Notes: generated from the sequence alone by a model not told the origin. 64,000 nucleotides of DNA from Chlamydoabsidia padenii (GCA_025330725.1 JAIWND010000005.1:992001-1056000), one strand, 5' to 3'. Counted from the first letter of the stretch, positions 45,901 through 57,304 are shown. Translations and numbers: made by a program.

Positions 45901-47162
45901 ATTTGGTTGCAGTTTATTTGGCGATGATGGTGATGATGATGATGAAGGTGATGATGTTGTAGTAGTGGTGGTTGATGGTGATTTGTTTCGCATCTATAAA
46001 AAAAAAAATGGATTAAATCGATGGTCCACATTGTATTCACTGCCGATAATAATGACTTACCATTCCTGTAGTACCCTCAATGTCATTGATATCCCAAGCG
46101 ACTTCATGAGTTTCCAAATTGTAATAGCATACACCATTTTGACCTACATATTTCTTGATCCAAGGACTCGGTAGCTAAAAGAATTCAATAATAAATGCGA
46201 TGTTAGTCTAGGAAGATGTGATGATTTGCGAGTATACAAGTTGTGACAACAGTTTTTCCTTACCTTTTTTGATTGTCCAATGTTGTTATTGCTGTTGACC
46301 CAATCACCACCATTTCTGTTCCCATTATCATTGTTGTATCCACTGTCGTTATGACTACCCCCACTGTTGCTTTCGGTATCGGTTATAGGTGATCCAGATG
46401 AATAATGTCGATGTCCACCAAAATCCAAAAGGTCATAAGATGAATTATTGGGTGAGAGTATGTCGTCATTGATTTCTGTATCATAGGTGCTGGTATCATC
46501 GTCATCATCATAGTCGTCCATTGGAGAAGCATTTTCCGAATCTGCTTGGACCATTTCCCCCGTGTGCTGATCATGATAGTAGTACGCCGAGTTTCCATCT
46601 TTAGGTCTTTCGATAGTCCAGCTGGAGGAAGGAGTTGTTGATTCAGGTGTATCTTGTTCCAATTGATCGTCAAAAAGAAGAGTCATTGGCCTGCTGCTTT
46701 GTTGAGAGTAAGTTGGCCGGAATGCACTACTATCTTGAGAATAATTGTCAGAGGTCAATTCCGAGTTCTATACACCCACGGAAGAAGAAGTTCAAAATGA
46801 GTATTCAATAGTCAAGACGCCATTTACTTTTAAGTAGACTTACAAAGGTTGCACTTGAATCGACAGAGGATTGCTGTTGGCTGGACCACCTGAATCTTGT
46901 TGGTTCGCTGTCAACGTAGACTTCAATAATTTCCACATAATTACTAGGAAACCAGCCCCGTCTACCATTACACCTAAAAAAAAAAAATTGGTTAGTTTAA
47001 ATAACATTGTCAATTGTTTGGAACTTACAGCCCGTCCCACCAGCCGGAAGGTAATTGTGCAAGTACTTCAAGAATATCACCTTGTTTAAAACTGATAGAA
47101 GATCCATCGTTGGCAGTATAAGGATAAAGAGCTTTGGCCCTACATAATAGTCTTGATTCCAT
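42966..47162 (-). CDS. Ras guanine-nucleotide exchange factor with SH3 and WW domains
   Basis: CDC25-type activator of Ras-like GTPases. Six exons (47029-47162, 46844-46973, 46264-46767, 46061-46174, 43091-45993, 42966-43020) give 1279 residues. An N-terminal SH3 (about 6-65: 'AKALYPYTANDGSSISF', '[20 protein letters not shown]') is followed by two WW-like segments ('SSWTIERPKDGNSAYYYHDQ' and 'PSPWIKKYVGQNGVCYYN'). A long Ser-rich and helical middle leads to RasGEFN (from about 850: 'GGTLRALVVRLTLHDYSD', 'NTFLLTYRSF'). The catalytic RasGEF follows (about 1015-1260: 'DPLELARQLTIMDFKLYSLI', 'NNFNTCMAILSAFDNSAVG', 'PPCIPFLGIYLQDL'). The last exon adds 18 residues ending 'LLQESGFL'. Confidence 0.93.
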
Positions 47163-47285
47163 ATATATGTTCATAAAAAGACAAGATAGGAAAAAGAGTG
47201 GGTGGGAAAGATGAATTAGAATGGGACAACGGAAAGAAAAAGAAAGTCAAGGCTTTCTTTTTTATTCTTTGTTCGCCCTTTCCGA

Positions 47286-47300
47286 GCGGCGTTTTAAATA
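47286..47300 (-). promoter_or_regulatory. GCGGCGTTTTAAATA element upstream of the RasGEF gene
   Basis: About 125 bases before the RasGEF start codon. Relative to the gene it is in the reverse of the usual orientation. Confidence 0.4.
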
Positions 47301-47864
47301 TATAAAACCTCATGCAGCCGTGCAAATTTTAAAGCTGCGCCTATCATTCATGATAGCCCATTTGCCCTTTTATTCTTTTCAGACAAGATAAGTAAATACC
47401 CACTCCAAACACAACATTGAAACTATCATCCAATGTTGAGACTTATCAGAGATCATGCTTGTGATCACACTTTCTTAAATAAAACAAAAACGGATTATTA
47501 GTCAGATGACCGACGGTAAGTTTTTTTTTTTTTGTAAAAGGATGACATTAAAAGGTTGACCAAACTGCTAGCAATTCTTTATTATCATATACAAGTTATT
47601 CAAAAAAAAGAAGATACAAGCAGATATATAAAGTATACAGCTATGCCAAGACTCATTTGACGATCATGAGGAACCGGGAGCCATCAGCTTGCAGGCAGAT
47701 AGATGAGCATACCGTAATGCGACCCAAAACAAACCATTTTAAGACTTTGCAAAACAATCAAAGATATCATTTCATTGTTAAAGCAAACATCAATAAGAGA
47801 AGAGTTTATGAGTCGGTCAGCCATTATCAATTTTTGATGGTGAGTAAGCCATTTATTTTAGCCA

Positions 47865-47890
47865 GCGGGATTAAATAGTTTAAATCCCGC
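47865..47890. promoter_or_regulatory. Head-to-head pair of GCGGG/TTTAAA elements
   Basis: GCGGGATTAAA is followed after four bases by TTAAATCCCGC, a near-perfect 26-base inverted repeat made of two copies of the recurring element. No recognised start codon lies close by on either side. Confidence 0.45.
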
Positions 47891-48287
47891 ACCGAAAAAT
47901 AAGCGCCTGCGGTTTATGCAACCCACACATATACGGAGTAAAGATTTCAAGAACGTTCGTTTCCTTTTAAACTTACCTTTTGAACAACAAGTAAGGGAAA
48001 GGAACATCATAGATTGCTTTAGGGCTGTATCTTCAATTTTAGACTCTTTGCTCAAATCATCCAACCCCCCCCCGCAATAAGATATGAGTGGTGTCACTTT
48101 GACGTCATTATACCTGTTCGGGACAAACTGACATGGATAGGTCACTTCTTTTAAAGGGTAAAAAGTGTGTCTTTATAGTCGCTTCACATATGAAAAATGA
48201 AAAAAAAAAAAGCCCATTGTTAAGCGGTACTTTAATGATGAGTCATCTCTTCCTTGAAACCTCAAAAAATAAAAAGTAAAATCCTTT

Positions 48288-48300
48288 TTCAAAACCCGCC
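48288..48300 (+). promoter_or_regulatory. TTCAAAACCCGCC element upstream of the 565-residue protein gene
   Basis: About 315 bases before the start codon. The extra distance fits a long or intron-containing leader. The same TTCAAAACCCGC core occurs inside the 240-base repeats. Confidence 0.4.
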
Positions 48301-48614
48301 TTCTTTTTCTCTTTTCTTCTCCCTATTTCCAACCTTCGACGACATTATAAATCGCTCAAATATCAAATATCTCTCTTCTCTTCTTTGGACCTCTATTTGT
48401 CATCTTATTCTTATTCCAACTATTTGAAAAGTAAAAAGCTGAATCAATAGATCTTCAGTCTTACACTGTTTTACCCTTACAGTAAGTAGATCACCTCCAA
48501 ATTTAAGCCAAGATAATGGATTATCACACACTCAAGTTATGCTAACCTTCTCCTTCTTTTTTTATATATTTTGTTTTTATAATGTAGCCCCTCTCTTTAC
48601 AACTATCACAAATA

Positions 48615-50405
48615 ATGCCAATGCCTCTCTCCATTGTTGACATTTCTGGTGGCATAATAGCTACCAACAATCACCACTCAACCACCACAACTCAGCATAT
48701 TCTATTTGGAACAAGTCCAGTCATTAAACCCATCACTACAACCAGTCATTGTCTTCCAAACACAAGAAAAATAGGTAATAAAGAATGATTGATGCGTCAT
48801 TTAATCATAAATGAAACCAAAATGAAAAATTCATGCAGAAGAACTTACCGATCCTTTGCTATATTAGATCCTTTTAATCGATTCTATAAAATGTCTGCAG
48901 TAGATATGCTTCGTCACCAATACGACTCTAACGAAGGAATGGATCATCATCAGCACTACCCTTCACTCTCCATTGAAGATGACTACTCATCCCTCGATTC
49001 ATCTAATTCATCTGTTTCCGACACCACTTTACCACCACCACATCATCAACAACCCAAGCCAAAACCAAAAAAGCAATCTTATGGACGACTCATCCGGGAA
49101 ATACGACGGCTTCGCTCTGAAAACACCAATCTTCACAATAGCATCAACATCCTCAAAGAAGATCTTCGTCACGAAAGGGAATCTCGACAAATTGCTGAAC
49201 AAGTACATAGGAAATACTTTGAAGACTCGATTGATCAACATACCCAATTGGAAATGGAGATTCTGGATCAACAAGATGAACTTGTTGCACTTCGATCACG
49301 ACTTGACAGTATCACCAACGAACACAACACTACACCTTTGACTAGCTACAAAAGCCCACTCTTGTTTTTTGGAACTGATGAACACCAAAATAAACAGGAC
49401 AATAATAATAATAATCAACAGCAACAGCAACAGTACGACATTAATGATACTACCAAATATGATACCAACGATACAATAACATTTTCGATCTACCAGCAAG
49501 ATACAAATGATTACGATAAAACTAACAATGACAATGACGATGATGATGACGATGATAGCCATGGAAATGTAGACGATCGATTTGAAGATTTGGCGGTATC
49601 CTATTTACGACAGGCGCTGGTTTCCAACCTGACCAGTGCACGTGCCAATCTAGAATTCGACGACTTGATGCTGAAATACGATCCATCACCTGATCGGGTA
49701 TTACGGACATTGGCGGATGCATTTCTAGGGTGGCTCTGTGACACGATACATTCAACACCGACCTCGACCGAAGATAAGGGGACCTGTGTAGCTCGTTTAA
49801 TGGCAACTCGAGTCCAGGATGTCTTTTTACACTTTTGGAAGGCAATCTTGGAACGATATGTACACAACGACGAAGACCAATACCAGTTTTTACACCAAGC
49901 GGAATGCCGTCTACACCATCACAGCAAGGAGGATACAGCGACTTGTCAAGATATCCAATACATTGTACAAAACTTCCATCGGTTACTCGTCATGCTATAC
50001 AAATACGATATTGTCGATGGCGATGCGGTAACAACTTGGTGGCATACTTTACCTACCACATTTCAATCACCAGTATTATTGAACGACAAATTGGATCAAC
50101 AGCAGCATCACGATTGTGTCACCGATCAATTGCGCGATGTGACTAGGAAATTTGTTGAATGGGTTGACGAAGAAGAAGAAGACGATGAAGAAGAAGAAGA
50201 CGACGATGATGACGACGAGGAATGTGATGAAAATGGAAACAATGATGACGAAGACGAAAATGTGGACGCCTTTGTATCTGACAACAATATGGAATTGGAC
50301 AACATTGACGACAATGAAATTGATACTGACGGTGACATATCATCAACCGCACCACCATCTACTCACCAAGAAAAGAAAAAGAAATCGGTCACCATCCAAC
50401 TGTAA
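48615..50405 (+). CDS. Unknown 565-residue coiled-coil protein with acidic tail
   Basis: Two exons (48615-48774 and 48868-50405). The start ATG at 48615 ('MPMPLSIVDISGGIIATNNH') follows a CT-rich stretch. A later in-frame Met is possible but would drop the first exon. A coiled coil (about 123-205) reads 'YGRLIREIRRLRSENTNLHN' and 'LEMEILDQQDELVALRSRLD'. A central folded-looking part has 'LAVSYLRQALVSNLTSARAN', 'VLRTLADAFLGWLCDTIHS' and 'QDIQYIVQNFHRLLVMLY'. The C-terminal ~80 residues are mostly Asp/Glu runs and end 'KKKKSVTIQL'. No family recognised. The long in-phase frame makes it a real gene. Confidence 0.75.
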
Positions 50406-50917
50406 ATAGATTCTCTCTCTCCCCCCCCACTCCTCCCTACATCTGTACAATTTCTCACGTATACAACTAGTACATACCTTCTTTGTATATTATCCCTCCT
50501 CCCCCTTTATTTTAGCCTCACTAGTTTATATACATATTATTATTCACCTTGTATTCATTAACCACTCAATAAAAATAACAAGTTATCTTTTTTAATTCGT
50601 TGTTTAATACTTGAAGGGACAACGTGTTGTTTTACCCGGTCTGTGTAACACGGGTCATATTAATCCGCTTAATGCTCTCGGGCCGTTTTCGTTGATAAAC
50701 AATTCTAACTTCTCATAGATTATTAATTCTATGTTGACGTTTCCGGCCTCTTTCTATCCCTTTTGGTTAATGCTAAGCATTGCATGATTCAAAGAATTCT
50801 GTGGCGGTGAAAGTGGATGAAGCGGAGTTTTCTCGAAAAAGCTGAAAACATAAAAAGGGGAATCAAACCTGTTTCAAAATTTTCCTTTCCCTTTTCTCTC
50901 TCTCTCTCTTACTGCAA
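50406..50917. other. Spacer between two unknown genes
   Basis: 3' region of the 565-residue protein gene (AATAAAAA near 50568). AGCGGAGTTTT at 50821-50831 is a variant of the recurring element about 95 bases before the next ATG, and a CT-repeat leader lies at 50895-50911. Confidence 0.45.
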
Positions 50918-51313
50918 ATGCTTCTCTCATTACCAACCTTCAACACGACTGACAACCACGACTCGAGTTTTACTCTATCAAGTCCCGGAACCAAATGCCT
51001 CAAGCAACGATCTATTTGGCGATTGGGTCATTTGTCACCATTACGAAAAGGATCCATTACACCTCTTGATAACTCCATTACCTCAACCTCTTCTGACTCT
51101 GACTCTAGGACTTATTCTTTTACAAACCTATCTGATCCCGATACAACAGCAGCGATACCAGCAAACCACCCACCTGCACATGTATTTGGAAAGACTGATC
51201 AAGGCTACTCTATGTTTTATCTCAAACTACCTAATGGAAACTGGATGGTACGTTGTCGAACAGCGGATCGAAGGATTATTGCGACATATGAAGTGGATGG
51301 ATCGATGGTTTAG
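50918..51313 (+). CDS. Unknown small protein, 131 residues
   Basis: Single uninterrupted frame with a start directly after a CTCTCTCT leader, the context of real start codons here. The first 95 residues are Ser/Thr/Asp-rich and probably disordered, with basic spots ('IWRLGHLSPLRKGSI'). The C-terminal part reads like a folded strand pattern: 'GKTDQGYSMFYLKLPNGNWM' and 'VRCRTADRRIIATYEVDG'. AATAAAATA at about 51477-51485 fits a poly(A) signal. No family recognised. An overlapping frame (50817-51374) is judged to be a shadow. Confidence 0.6.
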   Translation: MLLSLPTFNTTDNHDSSFTLSSPGTKCLKQRSIWRLGHLSPLRKGSITPLDNSITSTSSDSDSRTYSFTNLSDPDTTAAIPANHPPAHVFGKTDQGYSMFYLKLPNGNWMVRCRTADRRIIATYEVDGSMV

Positions 51314-52628
51314 GGCCTGGCGCTTGTGTATTTATGGGGGGAACATGTGGACCTTCTTTGTTATATATATCTAGTTATCATCACATTGTAATTATTCCCT
51401 CTTTGTTCTTGTTTTATATTTTTTGATTATATTGTTATACCCTTCCTCTTCTTCAGTATATGATACTTTTGTTTGAAATAAAATATATATATGTCTACTC
51501 CATCCAACACATTTGTTTATTGTTTGCTTCACAAAGTGGAATCTGTGATTTCATTGTGTAATTGTGCTATTCTGTCATTATGTGTATCTATATTCCCATA
51601 CCAGTTGTACATGTAAAAGATGATCATGTCATTTTATGGTTGTTGACTGAAGCGGGACAAGACCCTATTGGCCACTTGATCGGGATTTCAAAGCTATTTT
51701 CTATCACGTTACCAAAATAGATTCGTTTTGCATGAATTTCATCGACCGATCGTTTTTGCTTTGGCTTATTTATTAGCATGTGAATATAAATACTGATTTC
51801 TACATAGAATAGCCTTTTGGATCTATTTCAGAAAAGCATGTCATAATACATAATGCCATCCTTGTGAAAAAAAAAAAGAAAGAAAGAAAAAAACTTGTCG
51901 CATGAACGTTTCTACTAGTCAGGCTTACGCTTTCTTTACTCGGTATCCTAGTGCGTATGGCAATATGCATTGAGTCTACGTAGGATAATCGCCTGCGTCA
52001 AAGTAGAAACATTAACGCATCTCTGGCAAACAGTAACATATGATGTTAACCTTATTCACTTCCTTGGAAGTATAAATATAATCCAATTGTTGATATTGAA
52101 ATCCCGCTCAGACTCCCATCCTACATGATCAAGAAGGCAATAAGAATACACTTTCCGCTTTCTTGACTGTGATCGTTATTATATAAATATGCTATACAAT
52201 GCATTTCAAATATGTGTTACAGAGTAGCATTTTGAAAAGTTGCTTTATGCTTAATTCAATACATTTGGAAGTGTGATGCGGGTACTAACCATCGGCGTTT
52301 GCCTTATGCGTCATGGAAAATCATGATACAAGTGGATGAATAGGTGGTTTAGAATAAGAGGATGCTCATTAAAATTCACAAACTTCAAATATGATGGTGG
52401 ATTCTATTTTCTACTTTTTCTCCTTGTTGATCTTCCCCCCTTTATGTTTGTCTCGAGTGTCACAATATGCTCCCCTTTTTTGGATGGCGCATATTTAAAA
52501 GCCCGACATTGATCTTTTTGGCGTCTCACTTTTTTTTTTTCTCTTCTTCTTTCGAATTCAATCTTATAGATCTGCTTTTATTCTTTTACCCATTTGACAT
52601 ACCTTTTTTTATATACCAAACACGTTTA
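51314..52628. other. Gene-free stretch upstream of gamma-glutamyltransferase
   Basis: AT-rich. Elements like the recurring motif are at 51681-51692 (CGGGATTTCAAA), 52095-52107 (ATTGAAATCCCGC) and 52491-52507 (TTTAAAAGCCCGAC). The last lies about 125 bases before the downstream start and probably belongs to it. The first two have no recognised gene. An A/GAAA run lies near 51867-51893. Confidence 0.45.
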
Positions 52629-53750
52629 ATGATTTACTTCACAGCAGCTAATGTTGAACATGGCGGTTTACTTGAAAAAGATCGCTCCAGGTGCAACCCC
52701 CGTAAGACTCACTCCGACCAACGGTTGCCCTATCATCAACATCATCTTTACTCTAATGGCTATGGACGACATCAAAAACGTCTGTGTAGTCGCTATTTGG
52801 GAATGGAACGCTACTTGGTGCTGTTTGGAAGCTTGTTGTTACTCCTCCTACTTTGGCTTAACTTGACTTACTCCTTTTCGATATTGGAGATCTACAAACG
52901 AAGGAATCCTACAAACGACCTCAAGACCAAAATGAACACACAACACTTGGGAAAACAGCTACCTTTTCAAGGCAGGATTATGGAAGGATCTCATGGTGGT
53001 GTTGCGGTTGAAACTCAAGAATGCTCTGATGTGGGCACAGGAAGTAAGTTGATACAAAAAAAAACAAACATCCACTACTTGTAGACTGAAACAGTAACTC
53101 ACTCTTTATTGTTGTGGGGGGGGGTAATATATATGTGTATTAGTATTGAAGCAGGGTGGAACCGCTGTGGATGCAGCCATTGCCTCTGCCCTTTGTATCG
53201 GCGTCATGCACGGTTTTGCTACCGGTAAGAACCGAATAAATGATATTTTTGTTATACTAACTTGGTTTTCTTTTTTAATTTTGGGGTGGGGCAAACGATT
53301 AATGTTGATAGGTATTGGAGGGTAAGTCTAAAAGATATATAGACGGCGTGCCTCTTGGAACTAATGGGATTCCTCATATTGTGTTGTGGCAACAAACTGG
53401 GCTAGTACTGGAATCACTAATCACTTTTATATCTATTTGTAGTGGCGGATTTATGCTAATCAGGTCTCCCAATGGGACATACGAATTCATTGATTTTAGG
53501 GATAAAGCGCCTCAAGCAACGTATCAAAACATGTTTGTGAAAAACCCATCTTTGACCAAATTTGGTGGTTTATCTATTGGAATTCCGTAAGTACAAAACA
53601 AATGTTAGACATAATGGGTACTGACTTTTGTTTATCCTTTATATAACATCTCTCAGTGGTGATCTTAGGGGATTCGAACTGGCTCACAAAAGGTAATGAA
53701 ACGATGGTGACTAAAAACGATAACAGTTTACCTAATCTTTTCATGCTACG

Positions 53751-53799
<49 letters not shown>

Positions 53800-54139
53800 G
53801 TGGATCTAGGCACGGTGCTTTACCCTGGTCTCAACTCTTTCCACCTGCCATCAAACTAGCAAGAGATGGATTTAGAGCCACTCCCTACTTGTATGAAGAT
53901 CTTTTGGCATGTTCTTTTTATAAACCATGGCTGATATATGATACTAACATTCTCATCTTAATTTGTAGATTTGCGAAAGTTGGATCCTCGAGGACCCCGA
54001 ATACAGTAAAATATATGCTCCTTCTGGTACACTAGCTCAACCTGGGGATATACTTAAACGACCTGCTCTTGCAAAAACATTGGAGACTATTGCAAAAGAA
54101 GGCGCGGATGCTTTTTATACGGTAATACAATCAACCTAC

Positions 54140-54172
<33 letters not shown>

Positions 54173-55524
54173 CACAATCTCCTTTTGTTAACATTGCATC
54201 TATTTGTAGGGACCCATCGCCGAATCGACTGTCAAAACGATACAAAACGCCGGAGGAATCATCACGTTAAAAGATTTACAAGACTATCGACCGAAAATTC
54301 GACCCACCATCCATACATACTACCATGGCAAAAAAGTCACCACTGCATCTGCTCCTACTAGTGGCCCTATTCTTATCAGCATGCTCAACATTTTAGAACG
54401 GTATAATCTGGGATCACTCGGCCGGATTGGACTCAATCTACATCGATTGGTGGAAGCTATGAAGTTTGGCAATGCTTTCCGTACCGAATTAGGCGATCCT
54501 GACTTTAATTCTCATTCACAAGACCGGTATCAAGAAATCATCTCAAAAGAATGGGCATCTCAGGTGCGAGTCAAAATCTCAGATGTAAATATGGTGGTAT
54601 TAATAGCAAAAGGGATGGATAAAATTAGGTAGGTACAATGGTTTAACTAACAAACATTCTTTTTGATCTTACTTATAGAATACGACACATCCTTCCGAAT
54701 ATTACCAACCCAAGTATGATACAAATGAAAACCACGGCACAATGCACATGTCTATAGTCGATCAGCACGATGGCGTAGTATCCATGACAACAACTCTCAA
54801 CCACCACTTTGGCTCACGCGTAATGGATCCAGTAACTGGAATAGTTTTCAACAATGGATTGGACGATTTCTCTATTCCTGGCGTTCCAAACTTTTTCGGC
54901 TATACACCTTCTGTTAGCAACTACCTTGGTAAGAAAAAAAAAACCGCATGATGGTGGAATACTAGGGAATAACACGCATTTTTTTTTTTTTTTTTTTTAC
55001 TCAATAGCTCCAGGAAAACGAGCGCAATCTTCGATTACACCTGTTATAGTTGAAAGTGATGGGCGATTCTTCATGGCACTTGGTGGATCGGGCGGATCAC
55101 AAATTCCGACATCTGTCGTCTCGGTATGTGATAATTAAAGCTGTATCAAACAATAAACTCGGTTTAACCCTCTCCCCCCCTTTTTTTTTTTGCAAATCAA
55201 TTAGGTTTTGACAAATGTTTTGGACTACAACATGGATCTTTATGAAGCTGTGGCAACTCCTCGTCTACACCATCAACTGATGCCTAATGCTCTTGGTATC
55301 GAAAAAAGTTTTGATGCCAATCTCACGAGATTATTGAAATCTCGACATCATGAGGTAAAAACAAATGTGATTTTTTAAAAAAAAGCTTAACAATTTTCTT
55401 ATAGATATATCACTTGGATCGCAAAATCAACTTATCTGGAGTACAAAGTGTCCGACGACTTGCTGATGGAACTGTACATGCCGTCTCCGAACCACGAAAA
55501 CATGCCCTGGCATCTGCATATTGA
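52629..55524 (+). CDS. GGT1: Gamma-glutamyltransferase (gamma-glutamyl transpeptidase)
   Basis: Cleaves the gamma-glutamyl bond of glutathione; made as a precursor that cuts itself into two chains. Twelve exons (52629-53043, 53144-53224, 53312-53321, 53443-53586, 53657-53692, 53810-53906, 53969-54121, 54210-54584, 54679-54928, 55008-55123, 55205-55354, 55405-55524) give 648 residues. Exon 3 has 10 bases. The intron after exon 6 appears to use a GC donor. A single N-terminal membrane anchor (about 62-80, rich in Leu) suggests a type II protein of vacuole or surface. Family marks are 'LKQGGTAVDAAIASALCIGV', 'DFRDKAPQAT', the nucleophile Thr in 'ENHGTMHMSIVDQHDG' (about 458), 'GSRVMDPVTGIVFNNGLDDF' and 'ALGGSGGSQIPTSV'. 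Confidence 0.95.
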
Positions 55525-56202
55525 TCCCTTATAACAATGTCCAAGTAGAATTAGTTTGACACATTATATTCCCATCCCTTTATTGGCCCCTTACAAATCT
55601 TTAATATTTAAACAATAATAAAAAATGATATCTCCAGTCTCATATTGCCTTTTTACAATGCTGGTTCAAACAAACTTTAAATGAAATAGATTTGAATTCA
55701 TGGTCAATATATACATTTGTATGTATTTATTTGTATACTATGGCTTATCACCAGACGAAAACAAACAGAGGATCTACACTCACATGGGTAACTTGAATTT
55801 TTCGTCGAATAAGCGGAGGATGAAATATCAGTTAATATTATGTGGGAAGTATGTGGGTTTCCTTTTATTTTTCACTTACTGTTGGCCGCAGCCCCGTACC
55901 CATCCCTCTCAAAGGAGGGGTGCCAGCCATATTCTCATCCAAGAATTGACTGACAGGTTGTAGTTATTTGTTAAAGGGGTGCGCATCCTCAAGGAAAACT
56001 GAAAAGAATTTAAAAAGCTCTTTTATATGGTGTGAAAAAGAAAAAATCAGAGGATCCAAACCCATGCATTGTCACAAATTATAACAATCTTATACAGGAC
56101 ATTGGCCATCATAGTTCGCATTAATGAGATGAAGCCTATAGGAAGCCACTAGGGCTAAAGTTTGCCCTGATCGACGAAAAATTAGAATTCCGCTCCAACT
56201 TC
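55525..56202. other. Gene-free stretch after gamma-glutamyltransferase
   Basis: 3' region with AATAATAAAAAATG near 55613-55626 and AT-rich sequence. No gene or further repeat seen until the inverted-repeat element. Confidence 0.5.
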
Positions 56203-56315
56203 ACGAGCCTTTCCCGTCCTCCAGAAATCAAGTAATTTGAAACCCAGCCAGACTTGAAAATGAGTGCCGTTAAATTGCCTGAACAAAAAGATGCACTCCC
56301 CAACAAGCACCCCCA
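56203..56315 (+). repeat. Left arm of a long inverted repeat
   Basis: Starts ACGAGCCTTTCCCGTCC and includes AATTTGAAACCC and GAGTGCCGTTAAATTGCC, ending at CAAGCACCCCCA. Matched in reverse complement, with only a few differences, by 56797-56910. Confidence 0.9.
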
Positions 56316-56317
56316 AG

Positions 56318-56745
56318 AACTTGGTACATTGGCCATTATGTAAACTTTGTTGGAAATAGGCTAAGGAATACTCAAGGTCACTTTTGTCATTAGCATCACT
56401 TGTTCATTGAGGCAGTAGAGATCTCTTAAGATTCCAGGCGAAAGTAAGCGGGGTTTGAACCAAGTTTTGTCTTGTGTGTCAATTTCTCATTCTGCAACTT
56501 TTTCTTTTACAAAAGTCAGGGTAAAACGATCTTGAGGCTATACTACTCTATACAGTGGACTTGGTACAATGACCATTAAGTAAACTTTGTTGGAAATAGG
56601 CTAAGAAATGCACATGGTCTTTTTTATCTTTAGCATCACTTGTTCATTGAGGCAGTAGAGTCCTCTTAAGATTCCAGGCGAAAGTAAGCGGGGTTTGAAC
56701 CAAGTTTTGTCTTGTGTGTCAATTTTTGTTCTACGACATGACTTT
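56318..56745 (-). repeat. Two reversed tandem copies of the 240-base dispersed repeat
   Basis: TAAACTTTGTTGGAAATAGG starts the recognisable core at about 56340 and again at about 56579, a period of 239 bases. Each copy has AAAGTAAGCGGGGTTTGAAC. The family is the same as at 23328-24000 in the opposite orientation. The second copy is cut short after CAATTTTTGTTCTACG. Confidence 0.9.
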
Positions 56746-56796
56746 TGTAATGAAATAAAAAAGGATGTAGAATGAGATTTGTGTTTTGATACAGGG

Positions 56797-56910
56797 TGGG
56801 GGTGCTTGTTGGGGAGTGCATCTTTTTGTTCAGGCAATTTAACGGCACTCATTTTCAAGTCTGGTTGGGTTTCAAATTACGTGATTTCTGGGGGGACGGG
56901 AAAGGCTCGT
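56797..56910 (-). repeat. Right arm of a long inverted repeat
   Basis: Reverse complement of the 56203-56315 arm. The two arms enclose about 480 bases that are mainly the two tandem repeat copies. Confidence 0.9.
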
Positions 56911-57304
56911 CCAACTTGTGAATGAGGGTATTCATGCATAACGAAGCCCAAGGTTCAAACCGCAGTTCTGTTTGTATCGTCTTTTCTTTCATAACAAAGT
57001 ATCATATCAGAGACAAAGACAAAAGATAATGGTTATTGAATAGACTTTTTTTTATATTTTTATCAAATATATAGTAACATCTCCAAATTCATGCAAATCA
57101 ATATTTCAAATCCCACCATGATGTAGTAAGCCGGCGTTGTGTGTAACATATCAAGGCAAAAAAAAAGTACTGTATTATGTCAAATTTGATTTTTATTGGA
57201 AGACAAGTTAAATCTTTGGGTGTATCTAATAAACCATTATAAATATAAAGTATAAACAGGGTAATGCCAATAAAGTAACGCTAATAATGATAATCTATTC
57301 TAAT
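56911..57304. other. Spacer before the 3' end of VWA8
   Basis: AT-rich. A diverged element TTTCAAATCCCACC lies at 57104-57117. No gene seen. Confidence 0.5.

Larger units (their letters stand above)
47163..48614. other. Divergent spacer RasGEF / 565-residue protein
   Basis: Promoter regions of both genes, three GC-core elements (one a near-palindromic pair at 47865-47890) and AT-rich sequence. CT-rich stretches near 48300-48330 and 48370-48385 probably belong to the leader of the downstream gene. A splice-like AGTAAGTAG after about 48480 and a T-rich tract with TAATGTAG at about 48582-48589 could mark a leader intron. No further gene is supported. Confidence 0.45.

Noticed and set aside
48789..48867. 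ATG at 48789 as the start of the 565-residue protein
   Set aside because: It lies inside the first intron. The spliced exon from 48615 keeps frame and follows a CT-rich leader.
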